Positions 8,298 to 15,951 of a DNA stretch of 47,857 nucleotides are shown in pieces. The translations under genes were made by a program, and so were the position numbers. The DNA comes from Burkholderiaceae bacterium. Lineage in GTDB: Bacteria; Pseudomonadota; Gammaproteobacteria; Burkholderiales; Burkholderiaceae_C. The stretch spans positions 1 to 47,857 of the forward strand of contig JAIRVR010000048.1 of NCBI GenBank assembly GCA_031253795.1. Direction: 5' to 3'. The notes below the pieces were generated by a model. It had not been told where the DNA came from, made no database searches, and saw only the letters and a program-made list of their open reading frames with translations. The number at the start of each line of letters is the position of its first letter. Within the stretch, counting starts at the first letter, position 1.

Positions 8298-8885
8298 ATG
8301 CAGGACCAAGCTGTGACGCACGCGCCGGTCGGAACCGCGCCCTTGCGGGACTGGAGCGCCGAGGACGTGTGGCTGCTGCCGGGCTGGCAGAACTCCGATG
8401 ACCAGCACTGGCAAAGCCGCTGGGAGCTGCTCCACGGCTACCACCGGCTGGAGCAGAACGACTGGCAGCGCCCGCTGCGCGGCGACTGGAGTGCCAGGCT
8501 GCAGGAAACCGTGCTGGATGCGCCCCGTCCCGTGGTGTTGGTGGCGCACAGTCTGGGCTGCATTCTCGTGGCCTGGTGGGCCGCGCATTCGCCGCTGGCC
8601 GCCACCAAGGTGCGCGGTGCGTTGCTGGTGGCGCCCGGCGACACCGAGCAGCCGCAGTTGCGCGAGCTGCTGCCGGGCTGGTCGCCCGTGATGATGCAGC
8701 GCCTGCCGTTTGCCTCCATCGTGGTGGGCAGCAGCAACGACATTCACTGCAGCGCCCCGCGCGTGCAGGACATGGCCAGGGCCTGGGAGGCGCGCTTCGT
8801 GGACGCGGGCCCGCTGGGCCATATCAACACCGCCAGCGGCCTGGGCGACTGGGACAGCGGCCATGCGCTGCTGGACTCCCTCTGA
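8298..8885 (+). CDS. Small alpha/beta hydrolase, RBBP9/YdeN family
   Basis: A 195-residue serine hydrolase-like protein. The opening VWLLPGWQNSDDQHWQSRWE is typical of RBBP9/YdeN proteins. The nucleophile elbow is HSLG in VVLVAHSLGCILVAWW, and GHINTASGLGDW supplies the catalytic His; an Asp in SSNDIHCS may complete the triad. It starts 5 nt after the parA stop and ends 15 nt before parB, so it is part of the par transcript. The family has poorly defined substrates, and a role in segregation is not established. Confidence 0.9.
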   Translation: MQDQAVTHAPVGTAPLRDWSAEDVWLLPGWQNSDDQHWQSRWELLHGYHRLEQNDWQRPLRGDWSARLQETVLDAPRPVVLVAHSLGCILVAWWAAHSPLAATKVRGALLVAPGDTEQPQLRELLPGWSPVMMQRLPFASIVVGSSNDIHCSAPRVQDMARAWEARFVDAGPLGHINTASGLGDWDSGHALLDSL

Positions 8886-8900
8886 AAAGGACATGACACC

Positions 8901-9830
8901 ATGGTGACCAAGAAACCCAAGGGACTGGGACGCGGGCTGGAAGCCCTGCTCGGCCCCAAGGTCGACGACAGGGCGGCAGCGGCCGCGGCGACCGAGGAGC
9001 CGGGCCTGCCCCATGTGCTGCAGCTCGAGGCCATGGTGCCCGGCCAGTACCAGCCGCGCACGCGCATGGACGAGGGCGCGCTCTACGAGCTGGCCGAGAG
9101 CATCAAGGCCCAGGGCATCATGCAGCCCATCCTGGTGCGCCGCCTGGCCCAGGGCGAAAACGCCGGCAAATACGAAATCATCGCCGGTGAACGCCGCTTC
9201 CGTGCGGCCCGCATCGCTGGCCTGGCCGAGGTGCCGGTGCTGGTGCGCGAAGTGCCCGACGAGGCCGCGGCCGCGATGGCGCTGATCGAGAACATCCCGC
9301 GCGAGGATCTCAATCCGCTGGAAGAGGCCCAGGGCCTGTCGCGCCTGGTCAGGGAGTTCGGCCTCACGCACGAGCAGGCTGCACAGGCCGTGGGCCGCTC
9401 GCGCAGCGCCGCCACCAATATGCTGCGCCTGCTCAACCTCGCCGAGCCCGTGCAGACCATGCTCATGGCCGGCGACATCGACATGGGCCATGCGCGCGCG
9501 CTGCTGGCACTGGACCGCGCGGCCCAGATCACGGCCGGCAACCAGATCGCGGCCAAGAAGCTGTCCGTGCGCGAGGCCGAGGCCCTGGTCAAGAAGATCG
9601 GCGCCGACTTCAGCCTGGTGCGCCAGAAGTCCAAGAAGGACGGCAAGTCCCGCGATATCAAGCGCGTGGAGGAAGAGCTGTCCGACCTGCTGATGGCCGA
9701 CGTGGAAGTGCGCATCAAGAAAAGCGTGCGCCGCGGCGGCAAGCTGCAGGAGGTGGGTGAACTCGCCATTCAGTTCGGCTCGCTGGATGCGCTCAATGGC
9801 CTGATCGAGCGGCTGCGGGGTGACGCCTAA
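8901..9830 (+). CDS. parB: Chromosome partitioning protein ParB (Spo0J)
   Basis: A 309-residue ParB. The N-terminus KKPKGLGRGLEALLG is the typical ParA-interacting segment. The ParB/Srx domain contains YQPRTRMDE and the CTP-binding AGERRFRAAR (about residues 94-103), then LIENIPREDLNPLEEAQGL. The parS-reading helix-turn-helix (LTHEQAAQAVGRSRSAATNMLRLL) follows, and a C-terminal dimerisation domain ends the protein. It should load on the parS sites at 5542 and, less tightly, 3898 and 6644. It has the normal length for chromosomal ParB. Confidence 0.97.
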   Translation: MVTKKPKGLGRGLEALLGPKVDDRAAAAAATEEPGLPHVLQLEAMVPGQYQPRTRMDEGALYELAESIKAQGIMQPILVRRLAQGENAGKYEIIAGERRFRAARIAGLAEVPVLVREVPDEAAAAMALIENIPREDLNPLEEAQGLSRLVREFGLTHEQAAQAVGRSRSAATNMLRLLNLAEPVQTMLMAGDIDMGHARALLALDRAAQITAGNQIAAKKLSVREAEALVKKIGADFSLVRQKSKKDGKSRDIKRVEEELSDLLMADVEVRIKKSVRRGGKLQEVGELAIQFGSLDALNGLIERLRGDA

Positions 9831-9917
9831 TACGTTGACATGCAGCAAAGGTCAGCAACATCTTGTAACTACCCATGATCTGTCGCCTGCAAGCACGGGA
9901 GCCGCTTTTGGGGCAAG

Positions 9918-9999
9918 GGGAATCCCGGTATATTTGCGCGCGTGTGCAGGGTAATTGCGTGTAATCGATGGCTCGGAATGCAACTGGGCCGGGATTCCC
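9918..9999. repeat. 11-bp perfect inverted repeat, 60-bp spacer
   Basis: GGGAATCCCGG (9918-9928) and CCGGGATTCCC (9989-9999) are exact reverse complements upstream of the lipoprotein gene. Each arm is itself nearly palindromic (GGGAATCCC). They could be two operator half-sites flanking the promoter, or a long-range stem in the leader RNA. No clear -35/-10 pair could be fixed between them. Confidence 0.55.
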
Positions 10000-10048
10000 A
10001 TAGCCCGGAGACGCCATTTCACTTCGACCAGACAAAGAGGATTACATC

Positions 10049-11083
10049 GTGAAGAAGTATCTTGCCCTGACCGCCATCGCTGCCGTGGCGCTGACCGGCT
10101 GTGTGACCACCGATATGCGCATGGGCTCCCCGGAGGCCAAGACCATGGCCACCGGCGCGGCCGGCGGTGCCAATGCCGAGAACGCCAACACCGAACTCGA
10201 GCGCTGCGACTCCTCGCTGGGCACCATCTCTCTGGTCGAAAACCAGATGGCGGGCTGGTACACCATCCTGACCCAGCAATACCGCCTGCCGCCCACCTCC
10301 CAGCTGCTGCGCCTGATGATCCAGCAGTCCAACTGCTTCATCGTCGTGGAACGCAGTGCGGCCGGCATGGGCGCCATGGAGCGTGAACGCGCGCTGATGA
10401 ACTCCGGCGAAATGCGCGGCGGCAGCAACATGGGCAAGGGCCAGATGGTCGCTTCCGACTATGGCCTGTCCCCCGAAGTGATCTTCAACCAAAGCGATGC
10501 CGGCGGCATGGGCGGCGCCATCGGCGGCCGTGCAGGCGGCATCTTCGGTGCCCTGGCGGCCGCGACCAAGACGCGCGAAGCCTCGGTCATGCTGGCCCTG
10601 GTGGACAACCGCTCGGGCGTGCAGGTTTCGGCCTCCGAAGGCTCGGCCGCCAAGACCGACTGGGGCGGCATGGGTGCGCTGTTCGGCGGAGCGGCCGGTG
10701 CCTCGCTGGGCGGCTATACCCGCACGGCCGAGGGCAAGGTGATCGCAGCGGCCTTCATGGACGCGTACAACCAGATGGTGCGCTCGCTGCGCAACTACAA
10801 GGCCCAGACCGTCAAGGGCCAGGGCCTGGGCGGCGGTGGCCGCCTGGGCGTGGATGGTGGCGCAGCCCCGTCCCAGACCTCGGCGCCCAATGCCGCTGGT
10901 GCGCTGATGCCTCTGAAGGCCGCCCAGCAAAAGCTCAACAGCCTGGGCTACACCGCCGGCACGCCCGATGGCGCCATGGGCAAGAACACCACCAATGCGC
11001 TGCGCGAATTCCAGCGCGACCAGAACCTGCCCATCACCGGCCGCCTGGACCGCGCCACCTCGCAGGCACTGCAGCAGCAGTGA
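10049..11083 (+). CDS. Lipoprotein with CsgG-like domain and C-terminal peptidoglycan-binding domain
   Basis: A 344-residue predicted lipoprotein. A short signal peptide ends in the lipobox ALTGC (Cys18). Residues about 45-255 resemble the CsgG/curli-assembly family: a conserved SNCFIVVERSAAG stretch, glycine-rich segments (GGMGGAIGGRAGGIFGALAAATKT) and a repeated VxSxSEGSA-type strand. A low-complexity Gly/Ala linker leads to a peptidoglycan-binding domain (about 285-344; LKAAQQKLNSLGYTAGTPDGAMGKNTTNALREFQ). It is probably anchored to the outer membrane facing the wall. The start is GTG at 10049, after AAGAGG. No curli genes are nearby. The CsgG call is by pattern and needs a profile search. 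Confidence 0.8.
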   Translation: MKKYLALTAIAAVALTGCVTTDMRMGSPEAKTMATGAAGGANAENANTELERCDSSLGTISLVENQMAGWYTILTQQYRLPPTSQLLRLMIQQSNCFIVVERSAAGMGAMERERALMNSGEMRGGSNMGKGQMVASDYGLSPEVIFNQSDAGGMGGAIGGRAGGIFGALAAATKTREASVMLALVDNRSGVQVSASEGSAAKTDWGGMGALFGGAAGASLGGYTRTAEGKVIAAAFMDAYNQMVRSLRNYKAQTVKGQGLGGGGRLGVDGGAAPSQTSAPNAAGALMPLKAAQQKLNSLGYTAGTPDGAMGKNTTNALREFQRDQNLPITGRLDRATSQALQQQ

Positions 11084-11089
11084 CATGAG

Positions 11090-11136
11090 GCACCCCCTGG
11101 GTCGCTGCATGCCTTCCCCGCATTGCACGGCGCCTG
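11090..11136 (+). repeat. 3'-end repeat, copy A (short)
   Basis: A truncated copy of the dispersed element: CACCCCCTGGGTCGCTGC, then GCCTTCCCCGCATTGCACGG. It begins 7 nt after the stop of the lipoprotein gene and is in the same orientation. It matches the first 45-50 bp of copies B, D and E and lacks their hairpin part. Confidence 0.6.
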
Positions 11137-11166
11137 CTTCCTGGGCCATGGGAGGCTTTTAGCGAA

Positions 11167-11991
11167 ATGCGGCACCTTCCCTGGCCCGCCCCGGCCTTGC
11201 TGGCCTGGGCGGGGGCCTGGCTGATCTATGCCGGGCTGCAATCGCGCATCGGGCCGCTGGCCGCCTGGCTGGCGGCCTGTTTTTTGGGCGTGCTTGCCAG
11301 CCTGCTTGCGCAGCGCTGGTGGCGGCGCCTGACCGTGGCCGCGGGCTTTCCGCTGTCCTGCCTGATGCTCTGGGGGCCGGGCGGCCTGGCCGCCATCAGT
11401 CCCTGGCTGTGGCTGGGGGCACTGGCCTTGCTGACCCTGGTCTATCCGCTCAATGCCTGGCGCGACGCGCCGCTGTTTCCCACACCGGCTGACGCGCTCC
11501 AGGGCCTGGCCGAAGCAGCCCCTCTGCCGCAGGACGCCGCCGTGCTGGACGCGGGCTGTGGCCTGGGTGACGGCCTGCGTGCGCTGCGCGGCCAGTATCC
11601 GCAGGCGCGCCTGCATGGCATGGAGTGGAGCTGGCCGCTGCGCTGGCTCTGCGCGGCGCGCTGTCCCTGGGCGCGCGTGCGGCGTGCCGACATCTGGCTG
11701 GCCGACTGGAGCGGTTACCGGATGGTCTACCTGTTCCAGCGCCCCGAGAGCATGGGCCGCGCCGCCGTCAAGGCGGCCACGGAACTGCCCGATGGTGCCT
11801 GGCTGGCCAGCCTGGATTTCGCCCTCCCCGGCGTGGAGCCGACCTGGCAGCGCCAGGGGCCTGGGCGGCACAGCCTGTGGCTGTACCGCATGCCGCTGGG
11901 CGGTTCCGGCGAGGCCGTGGTCCATGTGCCCGAGCCCGAGGAGACGCACTACGAGAAGGCGTTGCGCGAGATGCAGGAGCGGCACGGCTGA
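11167..11991 (+). CDS. Membrane-anchored class I SAM-dependent methyltransferase
   Basis: A 274-residue protein. The N-terminal 100 residues hold about three hydrophobic segments (for example ALLAWAGAWLIYAGL and WLWLGALALLTLVYPL). From about residue 110 a class I methyltransferase domain follows: VLDAGCGLGDGLRAL is motif I (SAM-binding) and LHGMEWSWPL fits motif II. The end (PEPEETHYEKALREMQERHG) is charged and helical. The acceptor is unknown. It is convergent with sorB, only 19 nt away. ATG 11167 follows GGGAGG, rather far upstream. Confidence 0.8.
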   Translation: MRHLPWPAPALLAWAGAWLIYAGLQSRIGPLAAWLAACFLGVLASLLAQRWWRRLTVAAGFPLSCLMLWGPGGLAAISPWLWLGALALLTLVYPLNAWRDAPLFPTPADALQGLAEAAPLPQDAAVLDAGCGLGDGLRALRGQYPQARLHGMEWSWPLRWLCAARCPWARVRRADIWLADWSGYRMVYLFQRPESMGRAAVKAATELPDGAWLASLDFALPGVEPTWQRQGPGRHSLWLYRMPLGGSGEAVVHVPEPEETHYEKALREMQERHG

Positions 11992-12010
11992 ACCGGCGCC
12001 CGCGGCGCGG

Positions 12011-12337
12011 CTACTTCGGCCGGCTGGCCTTGCTCACATAGAGCGACAGTGCCGCGATGTCCGCCTCGCTGAGCGTGGCCTTGAACGAGGGCATGGCGCC
12101 GATGCCGTCGCGCAGGGCGCGTGCCACGCGCGCGGCATCGGGCTGCAGTTCGTCGAGCACCGGGCCGATGGCGCCTTCGGCACCCGCGTCCTTGAGCGTG
12201 TGGCACAGCGCGCAGGCCGGCGTGGCCGTGGCGAACAGCTTCTTGCCCAGGGCCATCTGGGCGGCCTCATCGGCGAAGGTGGGGGTGGACAGCGCCAGTG
12301 CGCCGCCCAGCACGGTGGTGGAGATCAGGTGTTTCAT
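12011..12337 (-). CDS. sorB: Sulfite dehydrogenase cytochrome c subunit SorB
   Basis: A 108-residue periplasmic mono-haem cytochrome c. A signal peptide (about 1-22, ending TFA) precedes one haem site, Cys42-x2-Cys45-His46 (CALCH), and Met82 in GAMPSF is the probable sixth ligand. By family it accepts electrons from the molybdenum subunit SorA and passes them to the respiratory chain. It lies 77 nt downstream of sorA in the same direction. The length fits SorB (about 100-110 residues). Confidence 0.85.
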   Translation of the reverse strand: MKHLISTTVLGGALALSTPTFADEAAQMALGKKLFATATPACALCHTLKDAGAEGAIGPVLDELQPDAARVARALRDGIGAMPSFKATLSEADIAALSLYVSKASRPK

Positions 12338-12414
12338 CGTGAACAGGCAAGGGAAACAGGGGCCCGCCACGGTCTGGCGCCGTGTGCGGGAGTGTGCGGG
12401 GAGGCGGGCGGCGG

Positions 12415-13644
12415 TCAGGCCACGGTGATGGTCACGGCGTGGTCGGCCCAGCTGGTGTTGTTGTAGCCGCTCTGGTTTTCACCGCGCGTTTCGGGCTGGG
12501 CGTTGCCGCGCGCGTCCGTGGCGCGGCTGGCCAGCACATGGGTGCCTTCGGGCAGATGGACCTGCAGCACGAACTGGCGCCATGCGTATCGGCCCAGGTC
12601 GGGGCCCACCAGGCGCGCAGCCTGCCAGCGCTTGCCGCCATCCAGCGACACTTCCACGCCCTTGACCGCTTCCATGCCGCCGAAGGCCACGCCATGGATC
12701 TGGACCAGGCCCGCGGATGGGCCATCGCCCCCGGGCAGCGGGCTGTTGATCCAGGACTTGACGCCCATCTCCTGCACCGAGGGCTGGCTGGGGTCGCCCT
12801 TGCTGCCCGGCGGCGAGATGCGGTAGCCGTGGGACATGATGTGGGCCTCGCTCTCGCGCGGCGTGAAGGCCAGCCGCTTGACGTACTTGATGTTGTTCAC
12901 GCCCGTGTAGCCCGGCACGATCAGGCGCAGCGGGCCGCCGTGTGCCAGGGGGATGGGCTCGCCATTCATCTCCCAGGCCAGCAGGGCGTCCTGCATGGCC
13001 GACAGCGGCACCGATCGCTCGACGATGACGCTCAGGGGATCCAGTCCCGGGGGCAGCACTTCGCCGCCCGTGCCGGTCATGTAGAGGCCGCCATCGGATA
13101 CCCCGCCCAGGGCCCTGGCCACCTCGCGCACGGGCACGCCGCTCCAGACCACGCAGCCGGCCGCCCCCACGGTCCAGGGCGTGCCGCTGGGCTTGCTGGG
13201 GAAAAAGGCCCGGCCATTGCCCGAACACTGCAGCACCATGGCCACGGTCTCCAGCCCCAGCGACTTGAGTTCGCGCACGCTCAGCGAGCGCGGCTGGCGC
13301 ACGCCCTCGACCTGCAGCAGCCAGGCGTCGCGGTCGGCGACGATGGAAGCCGGTGGGGTGGGCAGGTTGTTGCGCACGTACAGCCGGTCGCTGGGCGTGA
13401 TCACGCTGGTGCCGAAAGCCGCGCGCCGCGTCTCGATGGTGGTGCTGCTGTGGACGATGAGGGCGTCGGCCTTTTTCCACTCCGCATAGCCGGGAAGCGG
13501 CCTGGCGGCGGTGGCGGATGGTGCTGCGGGCGTTGCCTGGGCCATGGCGCCCTGGTGGATGCCGGCCAGGCCGGCGGCGGCGAGCGCGCCGGCCCCGCCG
13601 GTCAGCAGGCGGCGCCTGGGCAGGGACGTGGGCTGTGGTTGCAT
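12415..13644 (-). CDS. sorA: Sulfite dehydrogenase (sulfite:cytochrome c oxidoreductase) molybdopterin subunit SorA
   Basis: A 409-residue sulfite-oxidase-family enzyme exported by the Tat system: PRRRLLTGGAGALAAAG at residues 9-25 is a twin-arginine signal. The molybdenum ligand is Cys140 in LQCSGNGRAFF. The molybdopterin domain extends to about 290, and the C-terminal dimerisation domain carries WSGVPV upstream and VEVSLDGGKRW further on. It oxidises sulfite to sulfate in the periplasm and hands electrons to SorB, which follows. The start uses AGGAGACATCC. It lies 22 nt after a putative anti-sigma gene, so it probably belongs to a sigma/anti-sigma/sorAB transcript. Confidence 0.92.
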   Translation of the reverse strand: MQPQPTSLPRRRLLTGGAGALAAAGLAGIHQGAMAQATPAAPSATAARPLPGYAEWKKADALIVHSSTTIETRRAAFGTSVITPSDRLYVRNNLPTPPASIVADRDAWLLQVEGVRQPRSLSVRELKSLGLETVAMVLQCSGNGRAFFPSKPSGTPWTVGAAGCVVWSGVPVREVARALGGVSDGGLYMTGTGGEVLPPGLDPLSVIVERSVPLSAMQDALLAWEMNGEPIPLAHGGPLRLIVPGYTGVNNIKYVKRLAFTPRESEAHIMSHGYRISPPGSKGDPSQPSVQEMGVKSWINSPLPGGDGPSAGLVQIHGVAFGGMEAVKGVEVSLDGGKRWQAARLVGPDLGRYAWRQFVLQVHLPEGTHVLASRATDARGNAQPETRGENQSGYNNTSWADHAVTITVA

Positions 13645-13666
13645 GGATGTCTCCTCTGGGTGGTGG

Positions 13667-14254
13667 TCAGGGGCCGGGACTGCCCAGGGCCTGGCTGGCC
13701 ACGGCCAGGGCCTGTTTCTTCTGGGCCACGAGCACCAGCGGCCGGCCGTCGCGCGAGCGCACGACCTTCCAGTGCATGCTGGCCCACCAGCCCTGGCCGT
13801 CGGCCAGGTGCTGGGGCTGTTCGAAGGCCAGCACGGTGACGATGCCGCCCTTTTCGAAGAAGGTGGTCAGGTGGTAGGCGCGCGTGCCGTCGATGTCGCA
13901 GGGCCGCATCAGCTGGGTGTAGCCGGGCAGCCTCTCGCCCGCGGGCAGACCCATGCGGCGCGCCACATCGGCCTCCGGCATGAAGCTGCCGCGCAGCGTG
14001 CGCTCGTAGTACTCGTGTTCGATGGCGGCGCGCACCAGCTCGGGCGGACGCATGGCGAAGACGGCCGTGGCCGCCGAGCTGCCCACCAGCAGCGCGGCCA
14101 CCAGGCGGCGCACGCCGCTGCGCGCGTGCCAGGGGGTGTGGCGCAGCAGGTGGGCTGGTGGATCGCCGGGCGGGCCGGGGTGGAAGGCCAGGGCCATCTC
14201 GGCCCGCGCGCGCAGGTCGAAGGCCGTTTCATCGGTCGTTTCCGGTGAGGTCAT
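13667..14254 (-). CDS. Putative anti-sigma factor, single-pass membrane protein
   Basis: A 195-residue protein. The cytoplasmic N-terminus (about 1-47) is followed by one membrane span (RRLVAALLVGSSAATAVFAM, about 49-68) and a periplasmic domain of about 125 residues. That domain contains LPGYTQLMRPCDIDGTRAYHLTTFFEKGG, resembling the DUF3379-type sensor region. No HxxxCxxC zinc motif is present. Its start codon overlaps the stop of the ECF sigma gene (ATGA), the usual arrangement for a sigma/anti-sigma pair. Function is inferred from topology and position. Confidence 0.7.
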   Translation of the reverse strand: MTSPETTDETAFDLRARAEMALAFHPGPPGDPPAHLLRHTPWHARSGVRRLVAALLVGSSAATAVFAMRPPELVRAAIEHEYYERTLRGSFMPEADVARRMGLPAGERLPGYTQLMRPCDIDGTRAYHLTTFFEKGGIVTVLAFEQPQHLADGQGWWASMHWKVVRSRDGRPLVLVAQKKQALAVASQALGSPGP

Positions 14255-14808
14255 TTCCTGCCTTGGTAGGAGCTGGGGCGCAGCGGGATCACGCTGGCAG
14301 CCGCCGCCGGCCGGGGCGGCGCACAGGCGGCGCCCAGGGCGCCCTTGAGGGCCTCGCGGGCGCGGGCCAGGCGCGACAGCACCGTGCCTGGCGCGATGTC
14401 CAGGGCCTCGGCCATCCGGGCCGTGGGCATGTCGTCGAAGTAGTACAGCACCAGCACTTCGCGGTGGATGGGCGCGATGCGCGCCAGTGCCCTGACCACG
14501 TCGAGGCGGTCGTCGAGCGCCGAGGGCGGGGCGGCGGCATGGTCTGGCGGCTGGTCCTCATCGCTGACCAAATGGGCTGCGGGTGCCAGGTGGCGAAACG
14601 CATGGCGGCGCATGATCTGGAACAGCCAGGCGCGCGCCATCGCAGTGTCGCGCAGCTGGTGTCTGAAACGCCAGGCACTGGTGAAGCAGTCCTGCACCAC
14701 GTCCTCGGCCAGGGCACGCGAGCCCGTCAGCGCCCAGGCGCTGCGCAGCAGGAATCGGTAGTGCTCGCGCACCCACTGGTTGTAGCGCGACTCGGCGGTG
14801 GAGATCAT
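14251..14808 (-). CDS. ECF-type RNA polymerase sigma factor
   Basis: A 185-residue sigma70-family ECF factor. Region 2 contains FLLRSAWALTGSRALAEDVVQDCFTSAWRF (about 18-47). Region 4 contains IHREVLVLYYFDDMPTARMAEALDIAPGTVLSRLARAREALKGAL. The start MISTAESRYNQWVREHY at 14806-14808 is preferred; the frame is open a further 18 codons upstream. It is coupled by a 4-nt overlap to a membrane protein that is probably its anti-sigma factor, and sorAB follow. An envelope or sulfite-stress trigger is plausible but not shown. No clear ECF -35/-10 pair was found. Confidence 0.92.
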   Translation of the reverse strand: MISTAESRYNQWVREHYRFLLRSAWALTGSRALAEDVVQDCFTSAWRFRHQLRDTAMARAWLFQIMRRHAFRHLAPAAHLVSDEDQPPDHAAAPPSALDDRLDVVRALARIAPIHREVLVLYYFDDMPTARMAEALDIAPGTVLSRLARAREALKGALGAACAPPRPAAAASVIPLRPSSYQGRK

Positions 14809-14879
14809 GCGGCATAAGAGCACGCCGGCCCGCCGCATATTCCATGGCCTGCCCAGCGGCAAACCCTATATCGGAGCCA

Positions 14880-15887
14880 CTATCGCGAAGACGCCGGCAA
14901 GCCTCTGGATGCCATGGCGGGGCCGGATACAGCGCCCTGGGCGGGTCTCGGGGCGGCCGCCACGGCCTGCTGGCCGAAGAACCGGGCTGGCGGCATGCCC
15001 ACGGTGCGGTGCACCATGGCGCTGAAGGCGCTGGGGCTGTAGCCGAGCTCGGCCGCGATCTGCTGTATGGGCAGGCTGCGCGCGGCCAGGCTGACGGCAT
15101 GGGCCAGCACCACCTGGTGGCGCCAGCTGGTGAAGCTGCAGCCCAGCTCCTGCTGGAACAGCCGGGCCACGGTGCGCGGGCTGGCGCCGGTGTCGGCTGC
15201 CCAATCGGCCAGGCTGTCATGCTGGGTGGGGTCGGCCACCACGGCCTCGCACAGCATGCGCAGCCGCTTGTCCTGGGGCATGTCCACGCCCAGATTCACC
15301 TCGCTCGCCTGGCGCAGTTCCTCCAGCAGCAGGGCGCTCAGATGGTGTTCGCGCGCCAGCATGGCCGCGCCGGGTGCGGGCTGCTCGTCGCTGAGCTTGG
15401 GCAGGGCCGTGATCAGCTCGCGCATCAGGGGCGAGACTTCGAGCACGCGGCAGCGTGCCCAGTCCTGCGGGTCGCAGCTGGCATCCAGCTGGCCCGGCAG
15501 CAGTGGGCCGCAGCTGGCGCCGTCCTGCAGCACATAGATGGAGATCAGGTCCGCTTCCTCCACCATGGCCACGGCATGGACATGGCCGGGCGGAATCCAG
15601 ACCGCCTTGGACGGCGGCGCAATCAGCGTGCCCTGCGGGGCCGACAGGTGGAGCACGCCATTGAGCGAGACGGCGATCTGTGCCCAGCTGTGGCTGTGCG
15701 GTATCACCCGCGTGCGCGCCGACAGCCGGTGCTGCTTGGCGCGCACGGGGCGCTCGCGCGTGGGCACGTACAGGTGGGGGAACAAGGCCTCGACCGGCTC
15801 CATGGGCCGTGGCTTGCGGGCCGGGCGCAGCGCCCCGGCCGGGCAGGTGCCGGCCGGGGCCAGGGGGTGGGGCACAGGTTTTGGCAT
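14880..15887 (-). CDS. AraC-family transcriptional regulator
   Basis: A protein of up to 335 residues. The N-terminal cupin-like sensor includes VIPHSHSWAQIAVSLNGVLHL and WIPPGHVHAVAM. The C-terminal double helix-turn-helix includes LADWAADTGASPRTVARLFQQELGCSFTSWRHQV and PIQQIAAELGYSPSAFSAMVHRTVGMPPARFF. The start at 15887 is uncertain: the first 28 residues are proline-rich, and an ATG at 15801-15803 (MEPVEALFPHLYVP) may be the true start. It is divergent from an MFS transporter across 64 bp (148 bp with the later start) and probably regulates it. Confidence 0.9.
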   Translation of the reverse strand: MPKPVPHPLAPAGTCPAGALRPARKPRPMEPVEALFPHLYVPTRERPVRAKQHRLSARTRVIPHSHSWAQIAVSLNGVLHLSAPQGTLIAPPSKAVWIPPGHVHAVAMVEEADLISIYVLQDGASCGPLLPGQLDASCDPQDWARCRVLEVSPLMRELITALPKLSDEQPAPGAAMLAREHHLSALLLEELRQASEVNLGVDMPQDKRLRMLCEAVVADPTQHDSLADWAADTGASPRTVARLFQQELGCSFTSWRHQVVLAHAVSLAARSLPIQQIAAELGYSPSAFSAMVHRTVGMPPARFFGQQAVAAAPRPAQGAVSGPAMASRGLPASSR

Positions 15888-15951
15888 GTTCGCAATAGAA
15901 GTTGGCAGACTATCGCATACCAGACGAGACCCTGCTGCCTAAGATGCGGCC

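Noticed and set aside
9831..10048. Replication origin (DnaA boxes) near parB
   Set aside because: No TTATCCACA-type cluster was seen here or near mnmG; origin proximity is inferred only from parAB/parS.
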